A stretch of DNA of 64,000 nucleotides from Paractinoplanes durhamensis (GTDB lineage Bacteria > Actinomycetota > Actinomycetes > Mycobacteriales > Micromonosporaceae), in contig NZ_BOML01000051.1 in NCBI RefSeq assembly GCF_016862175.1, forward strand, positions 61,187-125,186. The letters run 5' to 3'. This document shows positions 17,450-25,792 of the stretch, piece after piece; the first letter of the stretch is position 1; every line of letters begins with the position of its first letter. A model generated the notes under the pieces. The model was not told where the DNA came from and did not search any database. It saw only the letters and a program-made list of their open reading frames with translations. Both the position numbers and the translations under genes were made by a program.

Positions 17450-18499
17450 CTACAGGAACCGGGAGATCTGCGACAGGTCGGCCTCGCTCAGCCGATCGGT
17501 GCTCGTGTTGCGGTGATGCCAGAACGGGTACCGCAGCGGCTCCCCGCTCACGTCGTCGAGCGCCTTGACCTCGTCCTCGGTCAGCGTCAGATCGGCCGCG
17601 GCCAGGTTGTCGCGCAACTGCTCGTTGGTGCGCGCCCCCACCACCACCGACGTCACGCCCGGCTTCTGCACGATGTACGCCAGTGCCACCTGCGCCGCCG
17701 ACACCCCGTGCGACTCGCCGATCTTCACCGCCAGCTCGATCGTGTCGTACAGCTTGTCCTCGTCGTGCACCGGCGGCTCGGACCACTCGCTCAGGTGCCG
17801 GCTCCCGGCCGGCGCCTGCACCCCGCGCCGGTACTTGCCGGACAGCAGCCCACCCGCGATCGGGCTCCACACCAGGATGCCCACGCCCTGATCGATGCAC
17901 GCCGGCACGATCTCGGTCTCCACGTCGCGGCTCTGCAGCGAGTAGTAGACCTGGGTGCTCGCGAACCGCTCCAGATGCTCCCGCTCGGACACGCCGAGCG
18001 CCTTCATCATGTGCCAGGCCGCATAGTTCGAGCAGCCCACATACCTGACCTTGCCGCTGCGGACCAGATCGTCCAGCGCGGACAGCGTCTCCTCCAGCGG
18101 GGTGTGCCCGTCCCACTCGTGCACCTGGTACAGGTCGATGTAGTCGGTGCCGAGCCGGCGCAGGCTCGCCTCCGCGCCGCGGATGATGTGGTGCCGCGAC
18201 AGGCCCGCATCGTTCGGGCCCTCCCCCATCGGCATCCGCACCTTCGTCGCGATCAGCCAATCCTCCCGGGAGTCACCGAGCGCCTGCCCGACGATCTCCT
18301 CGGACAACCCCGCCGAATACACATCCGCGGTGTCGATCAGATTGACGCCCAGCTCCCGGGCGATCGCGATCTCCTCCCGCGCCCCGTCGACACCGATCTT
18401 GCCGACCGGGGTGGCCCAGCCGGTGCCACCGAAACCCATCGTGCCCAGGGTGAACGTCGAGACCCTCAGGCCGGTCCGACCAAGTTGCCGGTACTGCAT
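17450..18499 (-). CDS. Aldo/keto reductase
   Basis: The protein has 349 residues with an AKR TIM barrel. It shows MQYRQLGRTGLRVS at the start and the catalytic set Asp in NLIDTADVY, Tyr in the same motif, Lys in LIATKVRMP and His in YQVHEWDGHTP. The NADPH-binding end is SVVVGARTNEQLRDNL. It resembles the YajO/YhdN-like group of AKRs that reduce aldehydes of unknown identity. ATG 18499 is chosen because GAGAGGG is 8 bases upstream; ATG 18505 is too close to it. The gene stands alone between a terminator and a divergent YwiC-like gene. Confidence 0.92.
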   Translation of the reverse strand: MQYRQLGRTGLRVSTFTLGTMGFGGTGWATPVGKIGVDGAREEIAIARELGVNLIDTADVYSAGLSEEIVGQALGDSREDWLIATKVRMPMGEGPNDAGLSRHHIIRGAEASLRRLGTDYIDLYQVHEWDGHTPLEETLSALDDLVRSGKVRYVGCSNYAAWHMMKALGVSEREHLERFASTQVYYSLQSRDVETEIVPACIDQGVGILVWSPIAGGLLSGKYRRGVQAPAGSRHLSEWSEPPVHDEDKLYDTIELAVKIGESHGVSAAQVALAYIVQKPGVTSVVVGARTNEQLRDNLAAADLTLTEDEVKALDDVSGEPLRYPFWHHRNTSTDRLSEADLSQISRFL

Positions 18500-18814
18500 C
18501 GTCATCGCCCTCTCTGCGGTGCCTCCCACCGTTGCCAGCCTTCACCCGTGTGCCGCGAATTGTCCACCGAATGCGGGACCCACCCACGAGGGGTATATCT
18601 CGTCTCAGCGCCGGGTGAACCCGGGCTGATCGGCCCGCGCTCGATCCGGGCCGGTCAGCCCGTCACCCGGCAGATTCCGGCCGGGCTCGGGAGAATGGGG
18701 TCCGACGCCGACTTCGCGCGCGACACCGGCGCGGTCTCCTCGTAGACCGAGTCGTCCCCACCCGGACCGTAAGTCCCTGGCATCGCGGGTTTCACGCCCC
18801 TAACGTCCATTCCC
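18500..18814. other. Intergenic region between aldo/keto reductase and YwiC-like genes
   Basis: This 315-bp divergent spacer must carry the promoters of both neighbours. I see no RNA gene or strong repeat. One short leftward open frame (18655-18783, 42 codons, starting MPGTYGPGGDDSVYEE) has coding-like wobble bases but no ribosome site, so I do not call it a gene. Confidence 0.4.
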
Positions 18815-19555
18815 GTGACCGAGGTGACCGCCCGGCCCCGCCGCCGCAGTTCCGTCCGGCAGTACCTGCCGCCCCAGCACGGCGCATGGGCGATGCTGCT
18901 CCTGCCCTACCTGGCCGGCGTCACAGCGGCCGGCTTCCGCTGGCCGGACGTGCCACTGCTGGCCACCTGGCTGACCGGCTACCTGCTGTCCTACTTCGTG
19001 CTGCAGGCCGTCAAGACCCGCCGCCCGCACCGTTTCCGCGCCCCACTGACCTGGTACGCCCCACTCACCGCCGGCTTCGGCTTGATCGTCGCGGTGGCCC
19101 GCCCCCAGTTGCTGCTCTACGCCCCGGCATACGCGGCCCTGTTCGCGGTCAACGTCCGCTACGCGGCACGCCGCCAGGAACGCGCCCTCCTCAACGACCT
19201 GGCCTCGGTCCTGCAGAGCTGCCTGATGGTGTTCGTGGTCGCCACCGTCGCCGACCGGCCCCCACACACGGCCGTAATCCCGTTCGCGGTGACCCTGCTC
19301 TACTTCACCGGCACGGTCCTCTACGTCAAGACCATGATCCGCGAACGCGGCAGCGCACCCTACCGCCGCGCCTCGATCGCCTACCACGCCGCGGCGCTGG
19401 CCGCGGCGGCCGCGATCGGATGGTTCCCCAGCGCGGTATTCGCCCTGCTGCTGGCCCGCGCGTGGCTGCTGCCCGCCCGCCCGCTGACCCCAAAACAGGT
19501 AGGCCTCATCGAAATCGCCGCCAGCGCCCTGGTGCTGACCGCCGCCACCATCTGA
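18815..19555 (+). CDS. YwiC-like family membrane protein
   Basis: The protein has 246 residues with about six or seven hydrophobic helices. The N-terminal PPQHGAWAMLLLPYLAG is the hallmark of the YwiC-like family, which is also found near respiratory nitrate genes in Bacillus. The function is not known. The charged loops (KTRRPHRFRAP, RYAARRQERALLNDLA) lie on the cytoplasmic side by the positive-inside rule. The start GTG 18815 is the first in-frame start and precedes the conserved block by about 20 residues. It converges with a TetR gene. Confidence 0.85.
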   Translation: MTEVTARPRRRSSVRQYLPPQHGAWAMLLLPYLAGVTAAGFRWPDVPLLATWLTGYLLSYFVLQAVKTRRPHRFRAPLTWYAPLTAGFGLIVAVARPQLLLYAPAYAALFAVNVRYAARRQERALLNDLASVLQSCLMVFVVATVADRPPHTAVIPFAVTLLYFTGTVLYVKTMIRERGSAPYRRASIAYHAAALAAAAAIGWFPSAVFALLLARAWLLPARPLTPKQVGLIEIAASALVLTAATI

Positions 19556-19578
19556 CGACCAGCCGACCCCGGCCCTGG

Positions 19579-20142
19579 TCAGCGGCGAGGGCCGGTAGCG
19601 TCCCGGGCCTCGGCCAGCAGGAACGCCGCCACCGCCTCGAACGGCTCGAGGGAACGCTCGGCGCGGGACAGGACCACGGCGCCCTCGCCCGCGGCCACCA
19701 GCGTCGCGGCGAACGCCTCCGGGGCCGGGTGGCCGCCCTCGGCCAGCAGCTCGGCCAGCCGGCCGCGCCACGACCGGAACACGTCCGCCGCCCGGGCGAG
19801 CATCTCGTCGGAGCGGGTGGCCACCGTGACCGCGAGAACGGCGCAGCCGGCCGTGGTGTCGCTCTGCACCAGAAGCTCCCGCCACCGGCCCAGGAAGTGC
19901 TCGGTCACCACGTCAGGCCGGGCCCCGGTCAGTCCGGCCAGCTCGTGCAGCGTGTTCTCCCCCGCCGCGTCGACGGCCGCCGCCACCAGCTGGTCCTTGC
20001 CGCCCGGGAAGTGGTGATAGATCGAACCGCGCGGCGTCCCGGTCGCCTGCAGCACCTCGGCGAACGACGTCCCCTGCAAGCCCTGCCGGGCAAGCAGCCG
20101 CACCGCACCGTCGATCATCCGTTCCCGCACGCTCTCAGTCAC
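19579..20142 (-). CDS. TetR-family transcriptional regulator (LmrA/YxaF-like)
   Basis: The protein has 187 residues. The HTH (about residues 4-45: RMIDGAVRLLARQGLQGTSF, then PRGSIYHHFPGGKDQL) is typical of TetR proteins. The C-terminal ligand domain (about 75-185; GCAVLAVTVA, then GEGAVVLSRAERSLEPF) matches the LmrA/YxaF type, which usually represses a nearby efflux or oxidoreductase gene. GTG 20142 follows GGAGGGG by 6 bases. No obvious target lies beside it except the convergent YwiC-like gene. Confidence 0.9.
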   Translation of the reverse strand: MTESVRERMIDGAVRLLARQGLQGTSFAEVLQATGTPRGSIYHHFPGGKDQLVAAAVDAAGENTLHELAGLTGARPDVVTEHFLGRWRELLVQSDTTAGCAVLAVTVATRSDEMLARAADVFRSWRGRLAELLAEGGHPAPEAFAATLVAAGEGAVVLSRAERSLEPFEAVAAFLLAEARDATGPRR

Positions 20143-20428
20143 GCGCAGCCCCCTCCACCGACATCGCCGCCCGGAACTGCCCGGCGCGCACACACGCTCA
20201 AAAGCATCCTAGGAGGCTAGGTATCCAGGGCTGCCGCAAGCGGTCCCCGAGCTCCACATCCCCAGTCCTTTGTGGAGCAATTTGACAGGCACGTTACGTC
20301 CCGGTGCCAAACGCCACACGGGCGACCCCCAAAAGGCGATGCGGAGACCCCGTTCGGACGAAAGATCGGGATTTCCCGGCGCATCGATCGTTGAGCAGGT
20401 TGTGCGGGACTTACTGGATCGGCGGGGC

Positions 20429-20500
20429 ATGGACATGGCCCTCATCGCAGGCTTCATGATCTTCTACGGCTTCTTCATCGGCGTCGCGCTGACCCAGTGA
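20429..20500 (+). CDS. Possible 23-residue single-TM peptide
   Basis: ATG 20429 opens a 23-codon frame, MDMALIAGFMIFYGFFIGVA plus three residues, which is a clean single transmembrane segment rich in Phe and Gly. GGCGGGG is directly upstream, and a hairpin follows 8 bases after the stop, so it looks like a small transcription unit. The frame could also begin further upstream at GTG 20402. Nothing else explains this 350-base gap. The evidence is composition and context only. Confidence 0.35.
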   Translation: MDMALIAGFMIFYGFFIGVALTQ

Positions 20501-20507
20501 CGCCGAA

Positions 20508-20538
20508 GCGCCCGCGGCGGACCCTCCACCGCGGGCGC
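20508..20538. terminator. Hairpin between small peptide and S33 hydrolase gene
   Basis: A perfect 10-bp inverted repeat (GCGCCCGCGG at 20508-20517, complement at 20529-20538) with an 11-base loop lies between two convergent 3' ends and could terminate either transcript. There is no U tract. Confidence 0.65.
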
Positions 20539-20550
20539 AACAACCACCGG

Positions 20551-22257
20551 CTACCGGCCTGGCCAGGTCAGCCGGCCGTGGTCGGCCGTCCGGCCGTCGT
20601 ACTTGGTCGCGGTCAGGCCGGCGGGCTGCGCGTCGGCCAGTTGGGCCACCGCCGACCGGGTGCCGGCCACCTGCGTCTCGTCGTCCTCGTCCCCGGCCAC
20701 CGGAACGCCCTCGCAATGGCCGCCGTCCGGCCGGCCGGTCCGGAAGTAGGCGGTCAGGCGCTCGACGCAATCCGCGACGGCCACCAGCGACCCGTGGATG
20801 TCGTCCTCCACCGTGAACACCGTGCCGCCGATCGCCGACTGCATCTGCCCGACCCACGGGTACGGGGTCGAGCTCTCGTACCGGTGCCCGGACATCTGCA
20901 GCGACCCGGCCGCCTTCCACAGCTGGAACGGCTGCGCCGGCACCGGCCACCCGGCACACGGCGGGGTGGGCCGCGCGAAGCCGCCGGTCACCGGGAAGTC
21001 CCGCTGCCACTGCTGGAACCTGCTCCACCAGGTGTCGAAGTCGTGCGGGCCGGTGTCGTCGTTGCACAGGATCGCGGTGTTGGCGATCCCGTTCATCTGC
21101 TCGGGGGCGTCGTCCGGCGGCGGCGTCGACTCACCCGGTGGCGGGGTGATGATCGGTGCCACCGCGGGTGGGGCCGGCTCACCGGACCGGGCCGTCGTCA
21201 TCTCCTTCATCGCCTGGGCGGCGTCGGCCCAGGCCGGCCCGGGCGCGGTCGCCAGGAACGAGATGAAGTTGCCGTCGAGGGTCTGCCCGGGAACGTCACT
21301 GAAGACGACCGGATCCGCGTCCAGCCGCGCCTTCAACGCCGCGACCAGGGCAAGGACCTCATCGGCGGTGCTGCCCAGCCCGTACGTCCCGGTGCGTTCC
21401 GCCACCCAGGCCGCCCACCGCGCGGTTTGCTGCTCCTGCGCCACGAGGGTGTCGTGAACGCGCACGTCGAAGCGGTTCCCGTTCGGCCCGACCACGCTGT
21501 CCAGCCACATGCGAGCCACCGACGAGGGGTAAAGGCTGCGGTAGACCGCACCGAGCAGGGTCCCCCAGGAGACCCCGAAGTAGCTGATCCGGGACAGCTT
21601 CAGCGCCTGCCGCACCCGGTCGAGATCCCGGGCGACGTTGGCGGTGGTCAGCTGGGACAGGAACGCCGGATTGCTCTGCCAGCAGGCCTGATAGACGCGT
21701 ACCTGCTGGTCGTACATCTGCCGGGCGAACGCCTCGGTGATCGGCCCGGCGGGAATGTCGATCGGGTCGCCCTCCGGCCCCGAGCAGCCGACCTTGGTGC
21801 TGTATCCGACCCCCCGCGGGTCGAATCCGATCAGGTCGTAACGCTCGGCGAGCTCAGCCACCACCGGGCTGCGCAGAAGCAGATTGATCGGCATCAGATA
21901 TCCGCTGCCACCGGGCCCGCCCGGATTCATCGCGAGGCTGCCGAGCTTGTGCTGCTGGTCGCTCGCCCGAAGCCGGGTAATCGCTACCGCGATCTTCGAA
22001 CCGCCCGGCTTGCGGTAATCGAGCGGCACCAGCACGGTTCCACATTGGGTACGGGCGAGAAGCGCCCGAAATTCCGGATAAAGCGCTTCGGGTACGCCCA
22101 TCGAGGCGATCGCCCCGTCCGAGTACGCCGGGCAGTCGCTCCATCGCACCCCGGCCGACCCGGTCGCGGCCCACCCGGGCGGCGCCGACCCGACGAGAAG
22201 GCCGGCCACGGTGGCCAGCACCCCCAGACCCGCGGCAATTGCTCTGTGTCGTGTCAT
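20551..22257 (-). CDS. Secreted alpha/beta hydrolase, tripeptidyl-aminopeptidase-like (S33)
   Basis: The protein has 568 residues. It has a signal peptide (about 1-30), the oxyanion segment MNPGGPGGSG (about residues 110-119), the nucleophile elbow GVSWGT (near 225) and a catalytic His in a late DDIHGS segment. The GGPGGSG plus GVSWGT pair with a C-terminal TAP-like domain is the pattern of Streptomyces tripeptidyl aminopeptidases and related exported peptidases that strip short peptides from protein N-termini. A Pro-rich insert (about 370-400) is unusual. The first ATG gives a good signal peptide. It stands alone. Confidence 0.92.
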   Translation of the reverse strand: MTRHRAIAAGLGVLATVAGLLVGSAPPGWAATGSAGVRWSDCPAYSDGAIASMGVPEALYPEFRALLARTQCGTVLVPLDYRKPGGSKIAVAITRLRASDQQHKLGSLAMNPGGPGGSGYLMPINLLLRSPVVAELAERYDLIGFDPRGVGYSTKVGCSGPEGDPIDIPAGPITEAFARQMYDQQVRVYQACWQSNPAFLSQLTTANVARDLDRVRQALKLSRISYFGVSWGTLLGAVYRSLYPSSVARMWLDSVVGPNGNRFDVRVHDTLVAQEQQTARWAAWVAERTGTYGLGSTADEVLALVAALKARLDADPVVFSDVPGQTLDGNFISFLATAPGPAWADAAQAMKEMTTARSGEPAPPAVAPIITPPPGESTPPPDDAPEQMNGIANTAILCNDDTGPHDFDTWWSRFQQWQRDFPVTGGFARPTPPCAGWPVPAQPFQLWKAAGSLQMSGHRYESSTPYPWVGQMQSAIGGTVFTVEDDIHGSLVAVADCVERLTAYFRTGRPDGGHCEGVPVAGDEDDETQVAGTRSAVAQLADAQPAGLTATKYDGRTADHGRLTWPGR

Positions 22258-22836
22258 GCCGTACTTGCTACCGACGCCCCAGTCAATTGAGCGTCATCAA
22301 ACCCCACCCAAACTCAGACACCGAAGCCAGGGCCCCGCACCCGCCGAACTCCGGACCCGACCAGCCATCGGCCGGAAGATCGCGAAACCGTCCGCTTTCT
22401 TGATGTCGGGGCCTAGGTCGAGCGACGAGAGCCCGTTTTCCTGGATCTCGGCCTCTAGCTGTCTGGGCGAGGACCCAACTTCCGCGAAATCGGTGGCCCG
22501 GCGGCCCCTGGCTCCCGCTCCCTTGTCGATCTGGCGTGCGATTCGTGCACTAGTTTTTCAAGATCTGAAACAGGGTGACGGCAAACAGGCGCCCGGGCGC
22601 GGCATCCGGCGGCGTCGACGGGCCGAAGCTCGCCGACTCGGGCCGGGGCCTCGACGCGCCCAGGGAGCAGCGGCCGAGCGCGTATGAGTGAGCAGAGCAA
22701 GACGACTCCGCGCGCCCAGGTCCGCATGACGAGGGCCGGGTGCGTATTGGTGAGCAGAGCAGGACGACTCCGCGCGCCCAGGCCCGCATGACGAGGGGCG
22801 GGCGGGTGCGTATTGGTGAGCAGAGCAAGCGGCAGG
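22258..22836. other. Long intergenic region with tandem repeats
   Basis: The 620-base gap between the S33 hydrolase and the polyester hydrolase holds no gene I can support. Short open frames here lack ribosome sites and change frame across the repeats. The left half (22258-22600) has no clear feature except the S33 promoter; the right half holds the tandem repeats listed separately. Confidence 0.5.
22680..22826. repeat. Tandem direct repeats of about 62-66 bp
   Basis: Two nearly full copies and a third partial copy begin at about 22680, 22742 and 22807. Each opens with GCGTAT(T/G)(G/A)GTGAGCAGAGCA and continues with GACGACTCCGCGCGCCCAGG and a CCGCATGACGAGG segment. A weaker copy may precede them (about 22645-22680). 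The repeats are not coding, since the unit length changes frame. Confidence 0.8.
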
Positions 22837-22867
22837 GCGGGTGGCTCCGAGGTTCGGAGCCACCCGC
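22837..22867 (-). terminator. Strong hairpin terminator after the polyester hydrolase gene
   Basis: A perfect 14-bp inverted repeat (GCGGGTGGCTCCGA at 22837-22850, complement at 22854-22867) with a 3-base loop lies 10 bases beyond the stop of the leftward hydrolase gene. Confidence 0.85.
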
Positions 22868-22877
22868 TTTTGGCAGG

Positions 22878-23765
22878 TCAGCCTTGGTGGGGGCAGTTTG
22901 TTTCGTACTCGCTTACGGTGGCTCCGGTCGCCGGGCCCGGGCACAGGAACTGTTCGAAGCGGGTGTCCTCGTCGACGAAGCGCTTCAGCCACGCCACGCT
23001 GGTGGAGGCGATCGTCGTGTTCGGGATGTTCGGGGCGAAGTGGGAAGCGCCGGCCAGCTCCAGGTAGCCGGTATCGGCTCCGGACGGCAGACTGGCGAAG
23101 AAGCGCTCCGAGTGCTGACGGACCGGGGCGATCGTGTCCGACTGCGCGCCGATGATCATGGTCGGCACGGTCACGCCGGCAAAGTTCTTGGTCAGGTCCC
23201 AGGGGGTCAGCGGGACGGCTGCCTTCAAGGCCGGGCGGCTCTTCGCCGCCTCCAGGGTGCCTCCGCCGCCCATCGAGTGGCCCATCACGGCCAGGCGGTT
23301 CTTGTCGATCTTGGCGCGAGCCGTGCTCTGGGCGGTCAGGAAGTCGAGTGCGGCCAGGAGCTCACGGCCCCGGGTGGCCGGCTGGTCCGACGTGGTCAGG
23401 GTGTCGATGTTGAAGACCACGAAGCCCTGCGACGCGATCCGCGGGGCCAGCCAGGCCATGCTGCTGCGGGTGGCGGTGAAGCCGGGGGCGATCGCCACCG
23501 CGCCGAACGTGCCCTGGCTGGTGTCGTCGGGTGCGTAGATGTCGCCGCCGCCGAAGCCGGACACCGCGGCGCGGGCGACATTGGTGCGGGTGATCGCGAA
23601 CGGGCCGTCGGTGGCGCGGATGCTCGCGGCCGACGGGGCCGGTCCTCGTTGGAAGGACGCGGTCGCGGCGTCGGCCCGCGGGATCAGGGTGACGGCGGCC
23701 GCGGCCAGGGCCAGGCCGGCGGCCGCGCCGGCGATGGTGCGGAGTTTCCTTCTCGGTGCTCGCAT
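22878..23765 (-). CDS. Secreted cutinase / polyester hydrolase of the PET-hydrolase type
   Basis: The 295-residue protein has a signal peptide (about 1-34) and then a whole-length match in pattern to Thermobifida-type cutinases. The motifs are VSGFGGGDIYAP, AIAPGFTAT, WLAPRIASQGFVV, LAVMGHSMGGGG, PLTPWDLTK, IIGAQSDTIAP, LAGASHFAPN and DTRFEQFLCPG. The triad is Ser164, Asp210 and His242, with oxyanion Met165, the aromatic clamp Trp189 and a C-terminal disulfide Cys275-Cys291. The residue usually Tyr in the oxyanion loop is Phe96. It should cleave cutin-like or synthetic polyesters outside the cell. ATG 23765 follows GGGAGAG. A QsdR-like regulator is divergent. Confidence 0.93.
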   Translation of the reverse strand: MRAPRRKLRTIAGAAAGLALAAAAVTLIPRADAATASFQRGPAPSAASIRATDGPFAITRTNVARAAVSGFGGGDIYAPDDTSQGTFGAVAIAPGFTATRSSMAWLAPRIASQGFVVFNIDTLTTSDQPATRGRELLAALDFLTAQSTARAKIDKNRLAVMGHSMGGGGTLEAAKSRPALKAAVPLTPWDLTKNFAGVTVPTMIIGAQSDTIAPVRQHSERFFASLPSGADTGYLELAGASHFAPNIPNTTIASTSVAWLKRFVDEDTRFEQFLCPGPATGATVSEYETNCPHQG

Positions 23766-23929
23766 GACGCTCTCCCACGATGGTCGGAAATCCGGATCCG
23801 GTGGCTGCTCATACGGGCGGTATTCGGTGTCCGGTCGAATGCGCGGGGCTTCCTGAGACGGCCGTCGCAAGTGCGAAATCCGCATTGAACCGAAACTGCC
23901 GCTGCGGTGTTCTCTCAAGTCCGGGCGAG

Positions 23930-24565
23930 GTGTGGAGGGCAGGGAAAACGGACGCCAACGGGAAACGCCGGGTTATTGCTCAGGGTGATGTGCTGCGCGG
24001 TGCGGTGCGCCAATTCCGATCAATAGGATCGCTGGACATGGATCTATTGGCGATCCAGTTGGCGATCAGCCGGGCGACGCTTTATCGGGTCGCCGGCAGC
24101 CGGGACGCGCTGCTCGGCAACGCGCTCTGGGCGCTCGGCGACCGGCTGCTGAGCCGGGCCCGATCCGCCCGCCGCGAGCGCGGCACCGACGGGGTGATCG
24201 AGGTGTCCCGCCGCTTCCACGACCGGCTGCGAGCGTCCCGCCCGATGCGGCGCTTCGTCGACGCCGAGCCGCAGACCGCCGCCCGGGTCCTGTTCACGCC
24301 GTCCGGCGAGGTGCACCGCCGGGCGATCCTGGCCCAGCGCGACATCTTCGTCGAGACCGGCGCCGCTCCCGGCACCGCCGACCTGTTCCCGCTGGCGTTC
24401 CTCTACGTCCGGATCATGGAGTCGGTCCTGTACGGCGAGCTGTTCAGCGGCCGCAACGTGGAGTTCCCGACGGCTGAGCGAGCCCTGCGCGCTCTGCTCG
24501 CACAAGGGGCCGGTGGGCCGCATGAGGCGAGCCAGAACCGGGACGGGCGACAAGTAACCCCGTAG
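23930..24565 (+). CDS. TetR-like regulator of the QsdR type
   Basis: The protein has about 211 residues. The segment GDVLRGAVRQFRSIGSLDMD followed by LAISRATLYRVAGSRDALLG is an HTH of the QsdR type, known from the regulator of a quorum-quenching lactonase in Rhodococcus. The C-terminal domain (about 90-200) has RFVDAEPQTAARVLFTP and a late ESVLYGELFSGR. The start is uncertain: GTG 23930 gives a normal length, and GTG 23990 is a shorter choice. It is divergent from the polyester hydrolase and 49 bases upstream of a hydrolase gene on the same strand, so it may control one or both. Confidence 0.8.
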   Translation: MWRAGKTDANGKRRVIAQGDVLRGAVRQFRSIGSLDMDLLAIQLAISRATLYRVAGSRDALLGNALWALGDRLLSRARSARRERGTDGVIEVSRRFHDRLRASRPMRRFVDAEPQTAARVLFTPSGEVHRRAILAQRDIFVETGAAPGTADLFPLAFLYVRIMESVLYGELFSGRNVEFPTAERALRALLAQGAGGPHEASQNRDGRQVTP

Positions 24566-24614
24566 CGTGTGATGTCGGATGTATAGGACCGACCGCTCGG
24601 GGTAGGCGAGGTTC

Positions 24615-25265
24615 ATGACGGCGACGATCGCGACGACCCACGTCCCCACCGCGGGCATCGAGTTGGCGGGTGACCTTCGCCTGCCGGCCGGCGCGCACGG
24701 TGTGGTGGTGTTCGCGCACGGCAGCGGGAGCTCGCGGCACAGCCCGCGCAACCGCCGCGTCGCCGGCGAGTTGAACCGGCGCGGCCTCGGCACGCTGCTG
24801 GTCGACCTTCTCACCCGCGACGAGGAGACGAGCGCGGAGCGGAGCCATCACCTGTGGTTCGACATCGGGGTGCTCGCCGACCGGCTGATCGGCCTGGTCG
24901 ACTGGCTGAGCGAACGCCCGGACACCCGCAGCCTGCCCGCCGGGCTGTTCGGCGCGAGCACCGGGGCGGCGGCCGCGCTGGTCGCCGCGGCGGCCCGGCC
25001 CGAGCATGTGCACGGGGTCGTCGCCCGTGGTGGCCGGCCCGACCTGGCCGGGCCCGCACTGGCGCAGGTGCAGGCGCCGACCCTGCTGATCGTCGGCGAG
25101 CGCGACATGCCGGTGGCCGAGCTCAACGAGCAGGCCCGCGCCACCATGACGGCCACCGCCGAGTTGCGGATCGTCCCGGGCGCGACCCACTTCTTCGAGG
25201 AACCGGGCGCGCTCGACATCGTGTCGGAGGAGACCGCCACCTGGTTCGCGGCGCACCTGCGTTGA
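24615..25265 (+). CDS. Dienelactone-hydrolase-like alpha/beta hydrolase
   Basis: The protein has 216 residues. It has a HGSGSSRHSPRNR oxyanion segment near residue 35, the nucleophile elbow GLFGASTGAAAAL (Ser near 115), an Asp in IVGERDMPV and a His in PGATHFFEEPGA. This matches the small hydrolase group often fused to phosphoribosyltransferase domains in other actinobacteria and annotated as dienelactone hydrolase family. The substrate is unknown. It lies 49 bases behind the QsdR-like gene and converges with the one-TM gene at 25267. Confidence 0.88.
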   Translation: MTATIATTHVPTAGIELAGDLRLPAGAHGVVVFAHGSGSSRHSPRNRRVAGELNRRGLGTLLVDLLTRDEETSAERSHHLWFDIGVLADRLIGLVDWLSERPDTRSLPAGLFGASTGAAAALVAAAARPEHVHGVVARGGRPDLAGPALAQVQAPTLLIVGERDMPVAELNEQARATMTATAELRIVPGATHFFEEPGALDIVSEETATWFAAHLR

Positions 25266-25266
25266 G

Positions 25267-25770
25267 CTACGTCCGGAAGGGCTCGCGGTCCAGGGCTGCG
25301 CGCATCGTGGCCACACAGTGATCTCGGGCCGCGTCGACGCGTACCCGGTCGTAGTGCTTCTCGAGGTTCATCTCGGCGTCGGTGGTGCGTAGCGGCCTCT
25401 GCCAGGCCGTCTTCATCTGGGCGCCCACCTCGGCCTTCGCCTCGTTCGCCAGCTGCCGGTAGGCGGCCGCGACCGCGGGGGCCTCGATGTCCAGCAGCGC
25501 CTGGTGGAAGGCCAGTCGCGAATAGATCCGGCTCACCTCGTCGGTGAGCTCCTGGCGGCCGTCGAGCGTGCCGGATCGGCGGCGGATGCGGTACGGCATC
25601 TCCGCGTAGTCCTCGATCACGCTGAGCGCCTCGCCGAACGCCCGGGCGCGGCGCTCGCGGCGGGCGGCCCGCCGGTTCAGGCCGTAGGTCAGCAGCGCGA
25701 CCAGCGCAGCGCCGAGGATGGCGATCACCGGCGCCAGCACCGCCGTGGTCTGCGCGGCCGTCCAAGTCAT
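25267..25770 (-). CDS. One-TM protein downstream of CD-NTase-like gene (candidate effector)
   Basis: The 167-residue protein has one N-terminal transmembrane helix (about residues 10-33, VLAPVIAILGAALVALLTYG), then RRAARRERRARAF, a positively charged turn, and a cytoplasmic helical domain (about 45-165) with SRLAFHQALLDIEAP. No known catalytic motif is visible. It follows the nucleotidyltransferase gene by 22 bases on the same strand, so the two are probably co-transcribed. In CBASS-like systems the gene after the CD-NTase is often a small membrane protein that harms the cell when bound by a cyclic nucleotide. That role here is inference. Confidence 0.75.
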   Translation of the reverse strand: MTWTAAQTTAVLAPVIAILGAALVALLTYGLNRRAARRERRARAFGEALSVIEDYAEMPYRIRRRSGTLDGRQELTDEVSRIYSRLAFHQALLDIEAPAVAAAYRQLANEAKAEVGAQMKTAWQRPLRTTDAEMNLEKHYDRVRVDAARDHCVATMRAALDREPFRT

Positions 25771-25792
25771 GCTGCGGCTACCGCCCGGGACG

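Noticed and set aside
22680..22826. CRISPR array or small protein repeat
   Set aside because: Only two to three long units without spacers; frames are broken by the unit length.
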